A stretch of 64,000 bases of DNA from assembly GCF_001591965.1 (NCBI RefSeq), contig NZ_BCVX01000008.1, positions 124,001 to 188,000 on the forward strand. The letters are read 5' to 3'. This DNA comes from Lysinibacillus odysseyi 34hs-1 = NBRC 100172 (GTDB taxonomy: Bacteria; Bacillota; Bacilli; Bacillales_A; Planococcaceae). Made by a program: the position numbers and the translations under genes. This document shows positions 25,025 to 34,811 of this stretch, piece by piece. Under the pieces are notes generated by a model. That model did no database searches. It had not been told where the DNA came from and saw only the letters and a list, made by a program, of their open reading frames with translations. How positions within the stretch are numbered: position 1 is the stretch's first letter; each line of letters opens with the position of its first letter.

Positions 25025-26044
25025 ATGAAGCAACATGCAGAAAAAGAAATATTTGAGGCAATGCCTCTTTGTGATAAGAAGGGTAACTTAAACCCCGAAG
25101 TAATTGGTTTTGCCCGAAAGCCGATCATTGACTGCAACTTAAGCGGTCATTTTATGCGCAAAAAAAAATGGAACTACTGGTGCGTATATGGGGAAGATAT
25201 TTTATTTTCTGTCACGATCAGTCATCTCGACTACGCTGCCGTTTGCTTCGTGTACTTTCTTGAATATGAAACACAGCGCTATTTTGAAAAAACGATCACC
25301 ATTCCGTTAGGCGCCAAGGTAAAAATGCCGACAAAAGTATTGGAAACCATCAGCTTTGCCAACAGTGATATGCACATCAATATTACCTATCTAAATGGTG
25401 ATACTCATTTATCTGTCATTAGCAATGACTTTGACGGAGAGCACCTTTATGCAGAGCTCACAATCCACCACCCTGAAGAGGACGATTCATTAAATGTCGT
25501 CATCCCTTGGAACCGGCAAATGTTTCAATTTACAGCCAAACATCATACACTCCCAACGACAGGAATAGTAAAAATTGGCGACCGCCGCTATGTCTTCAAT
25601 GAGGAAGAAAGCTTCTCTGTGCTGGATTACGGAAGAGGCGTTTGGCCGCGGGAGGCTACATGGAATTGGGCTATGGCAAGCCAGCGCCTGCGCGGACGCC
25701 GGATTGGTTTGAATTTTGGAGGAAAATGGACGGATGGCACGGGTATGACGGAAAATGCTGTGTTTATTGATGGTACAATGATTAAAATTCACGAGGACGT
25801 TCTGTTCGATTATAATCCGCAAAACTTCATGGAGCCTTGGACGGTCAAATCTAAATTTAGTGAAACGGTGGAACTAACCTTCACACCGTTTTTCGAGCGC
25901 GTTGCCAAAACAGATGCTAAGCTCATCCGTTCGGAAGTCCATCAAATGATGGGCTACTATAACGGCCGTATCCGTTTAGAAAACAGCAGTATACAAATTA
26001 AACAAATGCTCGGCTGTATAGAAGAACATGTAGCAAAGTGGTAG
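25025..26044 (+). CDS. DUF2804 family protein
   Basis: A 339-residue, beta-rich protein matching DUF2804. The conserved core is LDYGRGVWPREATWNWAMAS near residues 199-218, followed by RIGLNFGGKWTDGTGMTEN near 227-245. It starts with the typical CDKKGNLNPEVIGFARKP. No signal peptide is seen. The fold resembles lipocalin-like or hydroxyneurosporene-synthase-type domains, but no function is established. AGGAGA and GGTGATG precede the ATG. It is a single gene with a terminator directly downstream. Confidence 0.85.
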   Translation: MKQHAEKEIFEAMPLCDKKGNLNPEVIGFARKPIIDCNLSGHFMRKKKWNYWCVYGEDILFSVTISHLDYAAVCFVYFLEYETQRYFEKTITIPLGAKVKMPTKVLETISFANSDMHINITYLNGDTHLSVISNDFDGEHLYAELTIHHPEEDDSLNVVIPWNRQMFQFTAKHHTLPTTGIVKIGDRRYVFNEEESFSVLDYGRGVWPREATWNWAMASQRLRGRRIGLNFGGKWTDGTGMTENAVFIDGTMIKIHEDVLFDYNPQNFMEPWTVKSKFSETVELTFTPFFERVAKTDAKLIRSEVHQMMGYYNGRIRLENSSIQIKQMLGCIEEHVAKW

Positions 26045-26075
26045 AGGACAAACGAATCCTTTCATGCATAAAAAA

Positions 26076-26108
26076 GAGGAAGAAAATCACTTTAGGATTC
26101 TCTTCCTC
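26076..26108. terminator. Terminator between DUF2804 and the small membrane protein
   Basis: GAGGAAGA and TCTTCCTC form the stem, with T-rich sequence on the plus side and A-rich sequence on the other. It overlaps the end of the convergent small gene. Confidence 0.6.
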
Positions 26109-26211
26109 CTTTCTCTATGTTTTCACGGTTATAAACCGATATCCCCATAGCAAAGCCTATAAGCAAAATGATGCTAAGTGCAATGACAACCGATATTATG
26201 AAATGGATCAT
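26092..26211 (-). CDS. Small single-helix membrane protein
   Basis: A 39-residue peptide: one hydrophobic helix (IHFIISVVIALSIILLIGFA) followed by a short polar tail ending in RENIEKGGRES. I chose the ATG at 26211, preceded by GGTGGTGAAGTG; the longer frame to 26280 adds an unlikely polar leader. Its size and helix make it a credible small membrane protein. Function unknown. Confidence 0.45.
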   Translation of the reverse strand: MIHFIISVVIALSIILLIGFAMGISVYNRENIEKGGRES

Positions 26212-26415
26212 CACTTCACCACCCCTACTCCTAATTTTAAAAGTACTATTATTGAAAGTATCATCATACAATCCGGACATCCCGTAGAGCTTTGTATACT
26301 AAGCAAACGCATTAATAACTTAAGGCCTTGAGGAGCCATTATCTTCCTATCTCTTATATAAATATAAAACAGGGTCAAATCGATAGAGTTGAATCAAAAA
26401 AGCAATAATCTTTCT

Positions 26416-26844
26416 TTACAAATGTAAATCTCCGTTAAAGACAAGGCCGTTCCCATTTATATTAATTATCTTTAAGTGACTAGTACTTTTAATAAATACG
26501 GTTTTATATTGCTTTTCTCCATTTCCATCGATGATATACAGTACCCGCTTTCCGTCATTATCAGTTACTGTTTCAAAGTTATAATCTTTATCGCCTATTT
26601 GTTCAATAATTTTACTATATTCAGGTAATGAGGCCCATTCAATAGAATTAACATTTTCTTCAGAAGAACTTTCAATATATTCGGCTTGCTGTTCAGTCTC
26701 TTTAACCTCCGACTGTTCTTCCTGAGTTTGCAAATTTCCCTGTGTCTTCCCAGAAGCCTCTTCATTATTTGCAGGCGCTTCCTTATCACTGCAGGCTGTT
26801 AATATTGCCAGCGCGGTGATAAACATTATTGTCTTTTTAAACAC
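26416..26844 (-). CDS. Secreted lipoprotein of unknown function
   Basis: A 142-residue lipoprotein. The signal peptide begins VFKKTIMFITALAILTAC with lipobox LTAC. A Glu/Gln/Ser-rich linker (about 25-65) follows, then a small beta-rich domain (IEQIGDKDYNFETVTDNDGK, VLYIIDGNGEKQYKTVFI). I placed the start at the GTG 26844, where AGGAG and AAGGGA lie upstream; an in-frame ATG six codons later is possible. The family is not recognised. Confidence 0.65.
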   Translation of the reverse strand: MFKKTIMFITALAILTACSDKEAPANNEEASGKTQGNLQTQEEQSEVKETEQQAEYIESSSEENVNSIEWASLPEYSKIIEQIGDKDYNFETVTDNDGKRVLYIIDGNGEKQYKTVFIKSTSHLKIININGNGLVFNGDLHL

Positions 26845-27211
26845 TGTCCCTTTACATCTCCTTTTCAATAGCTTTCTCATCAATTGTAACAACAATCGCT
26901 CCCTATTATCTAGAAACAAATGAAAAGTTAGTCATTTTGTAAATGATAGTATGCGGGAAAGTATTGCTTTTTCCGAAGAAATAAAAGAGAAGATGTTCCA
27001 ATATATCAGGAGCTCCCTATTTTCTATGGCTCCCCAATCTTTTATATAATAGAATAAAATTCTAATTTGCCTTCTTCACTTCAGAAGGCTTCCACTTTGA
27101 TAGAAGGCAGGTTAGCATAAAGAACACTAGAGGCCGGTCCGAGTGACTACCAATAAAGAAATGAAAATCTCCACCCAGATATAATAGATCTAGCGACAGG
27201 AGGGAAATGCA
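26845..27211. promoter_or_regulatory. Intergenic region with the HelD promoter
   Basis: TATAAT at 27180-27185 lies about 11 bases upstream of the ACAGGAGGGA ribosome binding site. No strong -35 box is visible. The remaining sequence shows no gene or clear hairpin. Confidence 0.4.
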
Positions 27212-29437
27212 ATGAGTCAACAAACTGCAGAATATCAAAAAGAAGCAGCAAGATTAAAACATACAAAAGAATACATGAACATACTGCTAACAGAATCCGA
27301 AAGGGACCTGCAATCTTCTCAGGAGAAAATCCGATCAGCTATGGCAAACTTGGAATATATTGATTCGAGTGATAGCTATTTAAACATTTTAACTAACTCC
27401 CGATTCTTTGAAATGGCACGAACACAGAAAGAGGCATTGGAGGCAGTGATGAATAAGCCTTATTTTGCCCGTATCCATTTTCAGCGGGAGGGCGAACCAG
27501 AAGAGTTCCTCTATATCGGCAAAACCTCCCTTTTCCACCGGGATACACATGAGCCGATTATTGTTGACTGGCGTTCTCCTGTCGCCAATGTGTATTATGA
27601 CGGACGACTCGGAGATTTAACCTATCAGGTAAGGGACGAGGAACATTCCGGTCATCTATTTTCGAAGCGGCAGTATAAGATTGAATCCGGAGAATTGCTT
27701 GATTACCGGGACATTGATTTGACGACAAATGACGAACTTCTTCAGGAAGCACTTGAAGGAAAGGCAGATGTCCGGCTCACTGAAATTGTTTCCACTATTC
27801 AAAAAGAACAAAACGAAATCATCCGTGCCCATCTACGTCAGCCGATTCTCGTCCAAGGGGCGGCAGGCTCTGGTAAGACGACAATCGCCCTTCACCGTAT
27901 TTCCTACTTTCTTTATACAATGGGAGAGCATTTCAAGCCTGAGCAGTTAATGATCCTTGCTCCAAATAAACTGTTTATTGAATATATCGGTGATGTACTG
28001 CCAGAGCTAGGCGTAGATCGTATCTGCCAGACAACCTATGCTGAATATGTACAGAACGCAATCGGCATCAAATTAAAGCTGCAGAATCCAAACGAACAGC
28101 TCGAGAGCATTGTCGAAAATAATACAGATATGCTTCCCCGTTTCAATATCCCGCAAATAAAAGGCTCTCTTCTTTATCGGGATATAATGGATCGTTATAC
28201 GGCTATGCATGAACAAAAACTGGCCGCTCTTTTTGAGGATGTATTTATTGAAAAATACCGCATTCTACGGGCTTCCCATCTTAAGAAACTGTTCCTCGTT
28301 GAATTTGCCTATATGCCGATTGAGAAACGGCTGGAACGGATTAAGAAAGTCATTCAGACAGAGGTAAAGCGGAAGACAGCAGCTGTTTTGAATACACTAA
28401 ATGCAAAATATGAAGAGATTATCGGGCGGGCTTTGAACGGTATTCGGGATGATGCAAAACGTCGCCGTGTCGTCACGAAATATATTGATGAACGTGATGA
28501 GCGCATCCCGAAAATCAAACAAGAGGTAAAGTCCACAGCCACTCTCTATATGCGGAAATTTGAAAAGGTAAAAATTAAGATCATGTATCGTGAGCTTGTA
28601 ACAAATCGTATGCTTTTATCGGAGGCAGCACCCGAATGGTCTTTAGAGGAAATCGAGATGTTTCTCTCCGCACATCGGAAAGAAGCTTGGGTACTTGAAG
28701 ATTTAGCAGCCCTTTACTATTTGCATGCTCGTATTAAAGGAGTTCCTGACAAATGGAAAATGCGGGTAATATTCATTGATGAAGCACAGGATTATTCCCT
28801 CTTCCAGCTCGCTGCTCTGAAGGCTGGACTGGAAACAGATATGTTTACGATGGTAGGTGATCTAGCCCAGGGAATTCACAGCTACCGCTCTCTTACCGAA
28901 TGGGAGTCGGTGCTTAAGCTGTTCCCGCGCGCCACTTATGCTACGCTGCAAAAAAGCTATCGTACAACGATAGAAATTATGAATACAGCCAATAAAATTC
29001 TAGCGAAAATGGACGAGAATTTACCATTGGTCGAACCGGTTGTACGACATGGAAAACCGCCAGTCTTCATTCCATGCCCGGCATTTGACGAGAACGTTAT
29101 AATAGAAACGTACCGTACGATTAGATCGTCCGGCCATCGTTCCATTGCACTTATTACAAAAACGACAAGCGAAGCAAAAAAATTCGCCGCCGCCCTTGTA
29201 AAAGCTAATATTGAAGCTGAACTGCTCGACGAAACAGCCGCACTTGATCAGTCAAAGCTTCTCATCGTACCAAGCCATCTTGCGAAAGGGTTGGAATTCG
29301 ATGCTGTCATGATTGCCGCTTTTGATCCCCCTTTTTATGATCATCCGGTTGATAGAAAGCTGCTATATGTGGCACTTACACGGGCTATGCATGAGCTCTA
29401 TTTAATCGGTCCAAATGAAGAAACCTTTTTATTATAA
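27212..29437 (+). CDS. helD: HelD-type RNA polymerase recycling helicase
   Basis: A 741-residue UvrD/Rep-superfamily ATPase. The long N-terminal coiled coil (1-90) is what HelD inserts into the RNA polymerase secondary channel. Walker A is at about 214-224 (GAAGSGKTTIALHR), Walker B is IFIDEAQDYS near 524, and later helicase motifs are YRTTIEIMN and KGLEFDAVMIA near 688 and LLYVALTRAMHELYLIG at the end. HelD removes stalled RNA polymerase from DNA with ATP; B. subtilis HelD has 774 residues. The ATG is preceded by AGGAGGG. A single gene. Confidence 0.9.
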   Translation: MSQQTAEYQKEAARLKHTKEYMNILLTESERDLQSSQEKIRSAMANLEYIDSSDSYLNILTNSRFFEMARTQKEALEAVMNKPYFARIHFQREGEPEEFLYIGKTSLFHRDTHEPIIVDWRSPVANVYYDGRLGDLTYQVRDEEHSGHLFSKRQYKIESGELLDYRDIDLTTNDELLQEALEGKADVRLTEIVSTIQKEQNEIIRAHLRQPILVQGAAGSGKTTIALHRISYFLYTMGEHFKPEQLMILAPNKLFIEYIGDVLPELGVDRICQTTYAEYVQNAIGIKLKLQNPNEQLESIVENNTDMLPRFNIPQIKGSLLYRDIMDRYTAMHEQKLAALFEDVFIEKYRILRASHLKKLFLVEFAYMPIEKRLERIKKVIQTEVKRKTAAVLNTLNAKYEEIIGRALNGIRDDAKRRRVVTKYIDERDERIPKIKQEVKSTATLYMRKFEKVKIKIMYRELVTNRMLLSEAAPEWSLEEIEMFLSAHRKEAWVLEDLAALYYLHARIKGVPDKWKMRVIFIDEAQDYSLFQLAALKAGLETDMFTMVGDLAQGIHSYRSLTEWESVLKLFPRATYATLQKSYRTTIEIMNTANKILAKMDENLPLVEPVVRHGKPPVFIPCPAFDENVIIETYRTIRSSGHRSIALITKTTSEAKKFAAALVKANIEAELLDETAALDQSKLLIVPSHLAKGLEFDAVMIAAFDPPFYDHPVDRKLLYVALTRAMHELYLIGPNEETFLL

Positions 29438-29447
29438 AATAAAAAAA

Positions 29448-29475
29448 GCTGCACTGATATCGGCATCAGTGCAGC
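29448..29475. terminator. Terminator shared by helD and the small basic protein gene
   Basis: GCTGCACTGAT and ATCAGTGCAGC form a perfect 11-bp stem. A run of seven A residues (29441-29447) gives a T-run on the minus strand. It starts immediately after the stop codon of the 41-residue minus-strand gene. Confidence 0.8.
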
Positions 29476-29601
29476 CTATTTACGTTCAGGTACTTTGATA
29501 AACGGCTGTTTTTTCTTTAGCTTGAACAGCTTTTCTTTTAATAGCTGGATATAGGAACGTTTCGGACCCGCCTTATCCTTTGGCAGCGCTGGCATACGCA
29601 T
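29476..29601 (-). CDS. Small, strongly basic protein (41 residues)
   Basis: A minus-strand frame from ATG 29601 to TAG 29478-29476. The product begins MRMPALPKDKAGPKRSYIQL and continues with KEKLFKLKKKQPFIKVPERK, so more than a third of its residues are Lys or Arg. AAAGGAG lies 9 bases upstream of the ATG and a terminator directly follows the stop, so it has the marks of a real gene. It is too short for most ORF callers. It could bind nucleic acid or the ribosome; that is a guess from charge only. Confidence 0.6.
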   Translation of the reverse strand: MRMPALPKDKAGPKRSYIQLLKEKLFKLKKKQPFIKVPERK

Positions 29602-29794
29602 CTGCATCATCTCCTTTGTTAAAAGTATATGCAGACACAGCACTTCATATGCTTTCTTTCAGCACAATATTAATAACTTTCATTGCTGTTTGCCTTTTAC
29701 CGGCTATCTATTAGCAACAGGAAATACTGGTTTCCACTCAGCAAAAAAAGAGCCGCTTTTTCTCTTTTTATATATACTTTGCAGATTATGACGG

Positions 29795-30667
29795 TCATCC
29801 ACTGTATGCAAAATAATCTACCTGTGCAGCCTTGCTGAAGCCTGCCTTCTTATATACAGCCAATGCTCTGTCGTTCTCCAGCTCCACATCAAGCAGCACA
29901 TGCTTTTCCCCATTTTGGAATGCAAGCTGCTTTACAAAACATAGAATTGCTGTACCAATGCCCCGGCCTCCAGCATCGGGATGAACTGCAAACGCTGTAA
30001 TCCATTGGGCTTCCCCTTCTTTTCGTGTTGTTACTGTCCCGATGATATTTCCATCCTCTTCTGCTACCCATAGCACAAGCCCTTCTGTATGCGTATTGAA
30101 ATGGATTAATTCGAGCGCTTCCTCTCGCAGGTCACCGAACGCCTCGCTAAATATGTCAACAAGCGATTCTGTATCCTTGGCAGCAAATGGACGGATTTTC
30201 AGACCAGGATGACTTTCCGACTGCTCTGCACGTGCCTCCAATGTCGCTTCTGAAAAACTATAAACATATCCATGTTTCTCAAGGAACACGAGCCCGCTTT
30301 CCACTCCTTCCATCATCAGGGCAAGCTCTCCTTCAGCTCCCCTTACCTCAAGTCCCTCACGCAGAACATGATAGATGGCATCACCTATTCCGATTCGGCG
30401 GTACATTGGGGAGACGATGATTGACCATTCAAACGTGTTCAACCCAAGCAGATCAATGGCACTCGCCAGCCCGACCAGCCGGTCATCCTCATCGTTGTAA
30501 ACAAGCACAAAAAAACCTGATACCTCACTGTTTTGAGCAGTCGGCAAATTTAAAATGGATTCATAGTGTGCTTTATCTGCATGATGCACTTCTTCACAAA
30601 GCGCCTTCATCTCGCTATATGTCTCCCTATCGACAGGGAATGATACCGTCATAAAAGAAAAATTCAT
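29795..30667 (-). CDS. Tandem GNAT-fold N-acetyltransferase
   Basis: A 290-residue protein with two GNAT domains. The first (about 1-145) has GLASAIDLLGLNTFEWSIIV and MYRRIGIGDAIYHVL. The second (about 150-290) has the acetyl-CoA loop AVHPDAGGRGIGTAILCFVK and ends in VYKKAGFSKAAQVDYFAY. Both have the R/G-x-x-G-x-G/A pattern. The substrate is unknown. I chose the ATG at 30667 with AAGGAG upstream; the longer frame adds an unlikely leader. It stands alone. Confidence 0.82.
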   Translation of the reverse strand: MNFSFMTVSFPVDRETYSEMKALCEEVHHADKAHYESILNLPTAQNSEVSGFFVLVYNDEDDRLVGLASAIDLLGLNTFEWSIIVSPMYRRIGIGDAIYHVLREGLEVRGAEGELALMMEGVESGLVFLEKHGYVYSFSEATLEARAEQSESHPGLKIRPFAAKDTESLVDIFSEAFGDLREEALELIHFNTHTEGLVLWVAEEDGNIIGTVTTRKEGEAQWITAFAVHPDAGGRGIGTAILCFVKQLAFQNGEKHVLLDVELENDRALAVYKKAGFSKAAQVDYFAYSG

Positions 30668-30802
30668 ACATCGAACTCCTTGTAAAATGATGTTCTTTAT
30701 TTTAGAGGAACGATTCTCATTATGCAATCCATCGTTTTGATAATTTCTCCTTATTAGGCCTTTATTTATGAAGTTGTCGTAGGAGCGGTGATATTTTGGT
30801 GG

Positions 30803-30865
30803 TTATCAGGGATTTCTGGGGAGTTATCAGCGGTTCTCACCAATTTATCAGCGTTGCCTAATAAA
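30803..30865. repeat. Three tandem 21-base units starting TTATCAG
   Basis: TTATCAG occurs at 30803, 30824 and 30845, an exact 21-base period, with the next bases GG, CG and CG. The spacers between are not conserved. The array lies in the 30668-31009 gap between two minus-strand genes, which otherwise holds only a terminator. Confidence 0.6.
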
Positions 30866-30961
30866 AAGAAATATCTGAAAGGTACCCCTTGCACAAAAAG
30901 AGCCTCATGCTTATATGCCATCCTAACAGCCAGGCTTATTTGCAAATATTCACCAATAGAA

Positions 30962-31008
30962 AGAGAGCTGTCCCCGGAAAGTGCTTACTTTTCAGGGCAG
31001 CCCTCTTT
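30962..31008 (-). terminator. Terminator of the ABC exporter operon
   Basis: AGAGAGCTGTCCCCGGAAAG and CTTTTCAGGGCAGCCCTCT pair with few mismatches, and on the minus strand a T-rich stretch follows. It adjoins the stop codon at 31010. Confidence 0.7.
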
Positions 31009-31009
31009 A

Positions 31010-32845
31010 TTACCTGTCTAACAGTGCATCAATATCTTTTCCTGCCCGGAGCATACTTGCATAAATGCCGCCGCGGGCAATCAATTCTTCCTGCATACCT
31101 GATTCAACCAGCTGACCTTGCTGCATAACGAGGACGACATCGGCATTTCGTACAGTATTCAGACGGTGAGCAATTACAAAGCTTGTTCGCCCTTCCATCA
31201 ACACCTCAAGAGCTTCCTGAATCTTCATTTCTGTCACTGTATCAATCGAACTTGTCGCTTCGTCCAATAACAGAACAACCGGGTCGGCCACGAGGGCCCG
31301 TGCGATGGAGAGCAGCTGCTTCTGCCCCTGTGAGATTTCGCCGCCATCTGCTGAAAGTACTGTCTTGTATCCTTCGGGCAATTTCATAATGAAATCATGA
31401 GCATTCGCTTTTTTTGCTGCCTCTATAATCTCGTCATCTGTCGCATCCAATTTTCCGTAACGGATATTGTCAAACACGCTTGCTTCAAATAGGAAGGGGT
31501 CCTGCAGCACAAAGGCCATTTGGCTGCGAAGCGTTTCCCTTGCAATCGTCTGCACATTACGCCCATCAAACTCTACAGTACCGCTTCTGACATCATAAAA
31601 GCGCGCAAGCAGCTGCATAATCGTTGTCTTTCCAGCTCCTGTTGGCCCTACTAATGCTACTGTCTGGCCGGGCTGAATAGCAAAGTTTATATCAGACAGC
31701 GTATCCTTTTCTGCCTCGGGATTGTATTTAAAATAGACTTGGCGAAACGTCACAGCACCTTGAAGCTTGATATCCCTTACTCCTTTATCCTCCTCAGCCG
31801 GTTCATCCAGAATGGCGAAAACACGCTCTGCTCCTGCAATAGCTGAAAGAACTGTATTGAACTGGTTTGCCAAATCATTCAGCGGCCTTGTAAATTGGCG
31901 TGCATATTCCGTAAAAATAACGATCGTACCGATAGTGACATAACCATTTAGCGCAAGTAGACCGCCAATGCCGGCTACAATTGCAAAACTCATATTATTC
32001 AGAGCGTTCATCACTTTGGGAATATACCCCGAATAAGATAAGGCCCAAAATCCGACTGTTCGGAGACGTCCACTTTTCTCCTCAAACTCCTCAATCACCT
32101 GCTGCTCCTGAGAAAAGGCTTTAACGATGCGCTGTCCGGAAATTGTCTCCTCAATCATTCCATTCAGCGCACCAATAGCCGCCTGCTGCTCCTTGAACAG
32201 TCTGCCTGTCCGGCGTGTAATCCAGCGCATGGCCATAAACATAAGCGGAATAATAATCATCGTCAGCACTGTCAGTAAAGGGCTCAAATACAACATGACA
32301 AGCACTGTGCCCGTCAAGGTTAGCACACTTGAAACAACTTGAATAAAGGCACTGTTCAACGTAGAGCTCAATGTTTCAATATCATTCGTAGCACGGCTCA
32401 TCAATTCTCCATGCTGGCGTTTATCAAAATAGGTTACCGGCAGGTGCATCAGTTTGGCAAATACACCTGTACGCATACGATAAATCGTAGCCTGCGCGAT
32501 GCCGATCATCCAGTAGTTTTGTAAAAACAAAGATATAGACAATATACAATACACTACTATCAGCACCAGAATAAGGTTAATCATTCCGTCATATTCTCCT
32601 GGCACAACATAGTGATCAATAATTCTTCCAACTAAAAACGGGCCGGTAAGCGATAAAACGGAGCTTACAAGAACCATCATAAACACAAGTACAAGGAGTG
32701 AACGCTGCTCATCAACAACTTGCCATATGCGCTTAAGTGTATATTTCCAGTCAGCAGCCCGGGCTCCCTTCTGTTTCTTGCCGGAGCCCAAGTCGTCTTT
32801 CTTTAAGATCCGCTCATAGCCGAATGGATTTTGTAAGTATTTCAT
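31010..32845 (-). CDS. ABC exporter half-transporter (permease + ATPase), canonical subunit
   Basis: A 611-residue exporter with six membrane helices (about 50-330) and a C-terminal ATPase. Walker A is GPTGAGKTT near 396, the signature is ISQGQKQLLSIARAL, and Walker B is VVLLLDEATSSID with the catalytic Glu. The H-loop is FVIAHRLNTV. It starts one base after the stop of the partner gene, so the two form a heterodimer. The likely substrate is a drug or lipid, as for YfiBC or LmrCD-type pumps. The partner has a degenerate ATP site, as usual in heterodimeric exporters. Confidence 0.9.
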   Translation of the reverse strand: MKYLQNPFGYERILKKDDLGSGKKQKGARAADWKYTLKRIWQVVDEQRSLLVLVFMMVLVSSVLSLTGPFLVGRIIDHYVVPGEYDGMINLILVLIVVYCILSISLFLQNYWMIGIAQATIYRMRTGVFAKLMHLPVTYFDKRQHGELMSRATNDIETLSSTLNSAFIQVVSSVLTLTGTVLVMLYLSPLLTVLTMIIIPLMFMAMRWITRRTGRLFKEQQAAIGALNGMIEETISGQRIVKAFSQEQQVIEEFEEKSGRLRTVGFWALSYSGYIPKVMNALNNMSFAIVAGIGGLLALNGYVTIGTIVIFTEYARQFTRPLNDLANQFNTVLSAIAGAERVFAILDEPAEEDKGVRDIKLQGAVTFRQVYFKYNPEAEKDTLSDINFAIQPGQTVALVGPTGAGKTTIMQLLARFYDVRSGTVEFDGRNVQTIARETLRSQMAFVLQDPFLFEASVFDNIRYGKLDATDDEIIEAAKKANAHDFIMKLPEGYKTVLSADGGEISQGQKQLLSIARALVADPVVLLLDEATSSIDTVTEMKIQEALEVLMEGRTSFVIAHRLNTVRNADVVLVMQQGQLVESGMQEELIARGGIYASMLRAGKDIDALLDR

Positions 32846-32846
32846 A

Positions 32847-34580
32847 TTACTCCACCTCCTGCTGTGAAGCGGCTATTTTTTTATACAATTCACTGCCGCT
32901 GAGCAGCTCCTCATGTGTCCCAAAGCCTACTACCCGACCTTCATCCAACAGCAATATCCGATCTGCATCACGGGCTGTACGCACCTTTTGTGTTACGACA
33001 AGCATTGTTGTTTCTTCCTCTGCTAACGCATCCCACAATGCTGCTTCTGTCTTCACATCAAGCGCAGATGTACTATCGTCCAAAATTAAAATATGTGATT
33101 TACGGATAAGCGCCCTTGCAATCGATAGGCGTTGTTTTTGTCCCCCTGACAGGTTGACACCTTTTTGCCCAACCTTTGTCTCATAGGCATCTGGAAAGCT
33201 CTCCACTGCACTGTGTATCTGTGCCTGAGCTGCTGCAGCCTGGACTTCCTCCAATGCTGCGTTTTGCTTGCCCCAGCTTACATTATTTACAATAGAACCT
33301 GTAAATAACATTGATTGCTGAGGAACAAAGCCAATCATCCCTCTCAGTATATCAAGGTCCCATGACGCCACATTGCGTCCGTTTACATATACTTCACCGG
33401 CTGTTACATCGTAAAAGCGCGGAATCAAACTTAATAGCGTAGATTTGCCTGCTCCTGTCGCACCCATAATAGCAAGTTTCTGTCCTTGTGATACAGAAAA
33501 AGACACATCAGATAAGACATCAACATTTGTTCCAGGATAACGGAATGTCACATTATGAAATGCGATTGTTCCAATTTGGTTTTCCTCTATTTCCTTAATG
33601 CCTGCTCTGTCTTCTGTTCCTTCTTCGATCAATAAAATGTCTTCCATACGTTCTGCTGATGCCTTCGCACGTGCAAAAGCAATGATAATAAAGGCAAACA
33701 TTGAGAAAGCCCCTGTCATACGCATCGCGTAATTTACAACAGCAACAAGATCTCCTACCTGTGCATTTCCACTCCGTACCTCGGCAGAACCGAACCATAG
33801 GGCAAGAAGCAGGCATAGGTTCATTACGACGAGAAGCACCGGCATAATCAGTTCCATAATACGCAGTGCCTTTACCGTATCTACCTGAAGGTTGGAGGCA
33901 ACCTTTTGGAAGCGACTCGCCTCGTACTGCCCCCTCATATATGCTTTTACAAGCCGGATTGCCTGTAAGCTTTCCTGAAGGACACGATTTACACGGTCAA
34001 GTCTAGCTTGGACTACCGAAAAATATGTAATTCCTTTTTTGACCATTATAATAAGGAACACTAATAAAAAAGGGACACCTAATAACAAAAATATTGCCAT
34101 TTTGGCATTTACTAAAAGCGCCATAATAATACTTCCTATTACGACAAGAGGGGCTCTGAGCATAATTCGCAAACTCATAAACAGGACGTTCTGCACCTGT
34201 GTAATGTCGCTTGTCAATCTTGTAATTAGACTGGAGGTCGGAAACCTCAAATATGTCGCCATTGTAAATGATTGGATTTTCCGAAATAAAGCATTCCGCA
34301 GATCAAATCCAAAGCTCTGCGCTACATGGGAACTAAAATAGGAATTTGTGATCCCTGCTCCTAACGCAAGAAAAGATAAAAATAGCATGACGATTCCCCA
34401 TAGCCAAATGGCAGTACCGTCACTCGGCAAAATTCCCTCATCAATAATTTTCGCAATGATGAGCGGCTGTGCCAATTCGACAAACAGCTCCACAAACATT
34501 AGCATCAGCGCAATAATTGCAGGCCATCTGTAAGGTTTTACATAAGAAAAAACTGCCCTCACAAAAGCATCTCCTATCAA
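32847..34580 (-). CDS. ABC exporter half-transporter, partner with degenerate ATPase site
   Basis: A 577-residue half-transporter with six membrane helices (about 15-300). The ATPase has GATGAGKSTLL (Walker A), a canonical LSGGQKQRLSIARAL signature and HILILDDSTSALD as Walker B, where Asp replaces the catalytic Glu. The H-loop position in MLVVTQKVRTA has Gln instead of His. These two changes mark the non-catalytic site of heterodimeric exporters. The gene is the first of the two-gene operon. No regulator gene adjoins it. Confidence 0.9.
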   Translation of the reverse strand: MIGDAFVRAVFSYVKPYRWPAIIALMLMFVELFVELAQPLIIAKIIDEGILPSDGTAIWLWGIVMLFLSFLALGAGITNSYFSSHVAQSFGFDLRNALFRKIQSFTMATYLRFPTSSLITRLTSDITQVQNVLFMSLRIMLRAPLVVIGSIIMALLVNAKMAIFLLLGVPFLLVFLIIMVKKGITYFSVVQARLDRVNRVLQESLQAIRLVKAYMRGQYEASRFQKVASNLQVDTVKALRIMELIMPVLLVVMNLCLLLALWFGSAEVRSGNAQVGDLVAVVNYAMRMTGAFSMFAFIIIAFARAKASAERMEDILLIEEGTEDRAGIKEIEENQIGTIAFHNVTFRYPGTNVDVLSDVSFSVSQGQKLAIMGATGAGKSTLLSLIPRFYDVTAGEVYVNGRNVASWDLDILRGMIGFVPQQSMLFTGSIVNNVSWGKQNAALEEVQAAAAQAQIHSAVESFPDAYETKVGQKGVNLSGGQKQRLSIARALIRKSHILILDDSTSALDVKTEAALWDALAEEETTMLVVTQKVRTARDADRILLLDEGRVVGFGTHEELLSGSELYKKIAASQQEVE

Positions 34581-34811
34581 TTAATTCGAAACTCGAATCT
34601 TTTATTTCCCCATTATGACATAATATTCAGTATTTTTGAACGGTCGGTTCGAAAAAAGAACACGCTATTATTTGGTTGAATATGTCAATTGTGTTACACA
34701 AATTTATAATCATCAGCAAAAGGTAGCAAATTTTTGATATGCAATTTAGGCATTCTCTGCTGTTATGACCGCCTATTCTGCAGTCCACTACAGTCTAACT
34801 CCTTGTTTCCA
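34581..34811. other. Intergenic DNA between the ABC exporter and the phosphodiesterase gene
   Basis: AT-rich, no gene on either strand that I can support. It should contain the exporter promoter. The neighbouring 34812-35275 part holds a small possible gene and a palindrome, listed separately. Confidence 0.3.

Noticed and set aside
30803-30865. CRISPR array or coding repeat for the TTATCAG units
   Set aside because: Repeat units of 7 bases are too short for CRISPR, there are only three, and no gene frame with a start covers them.
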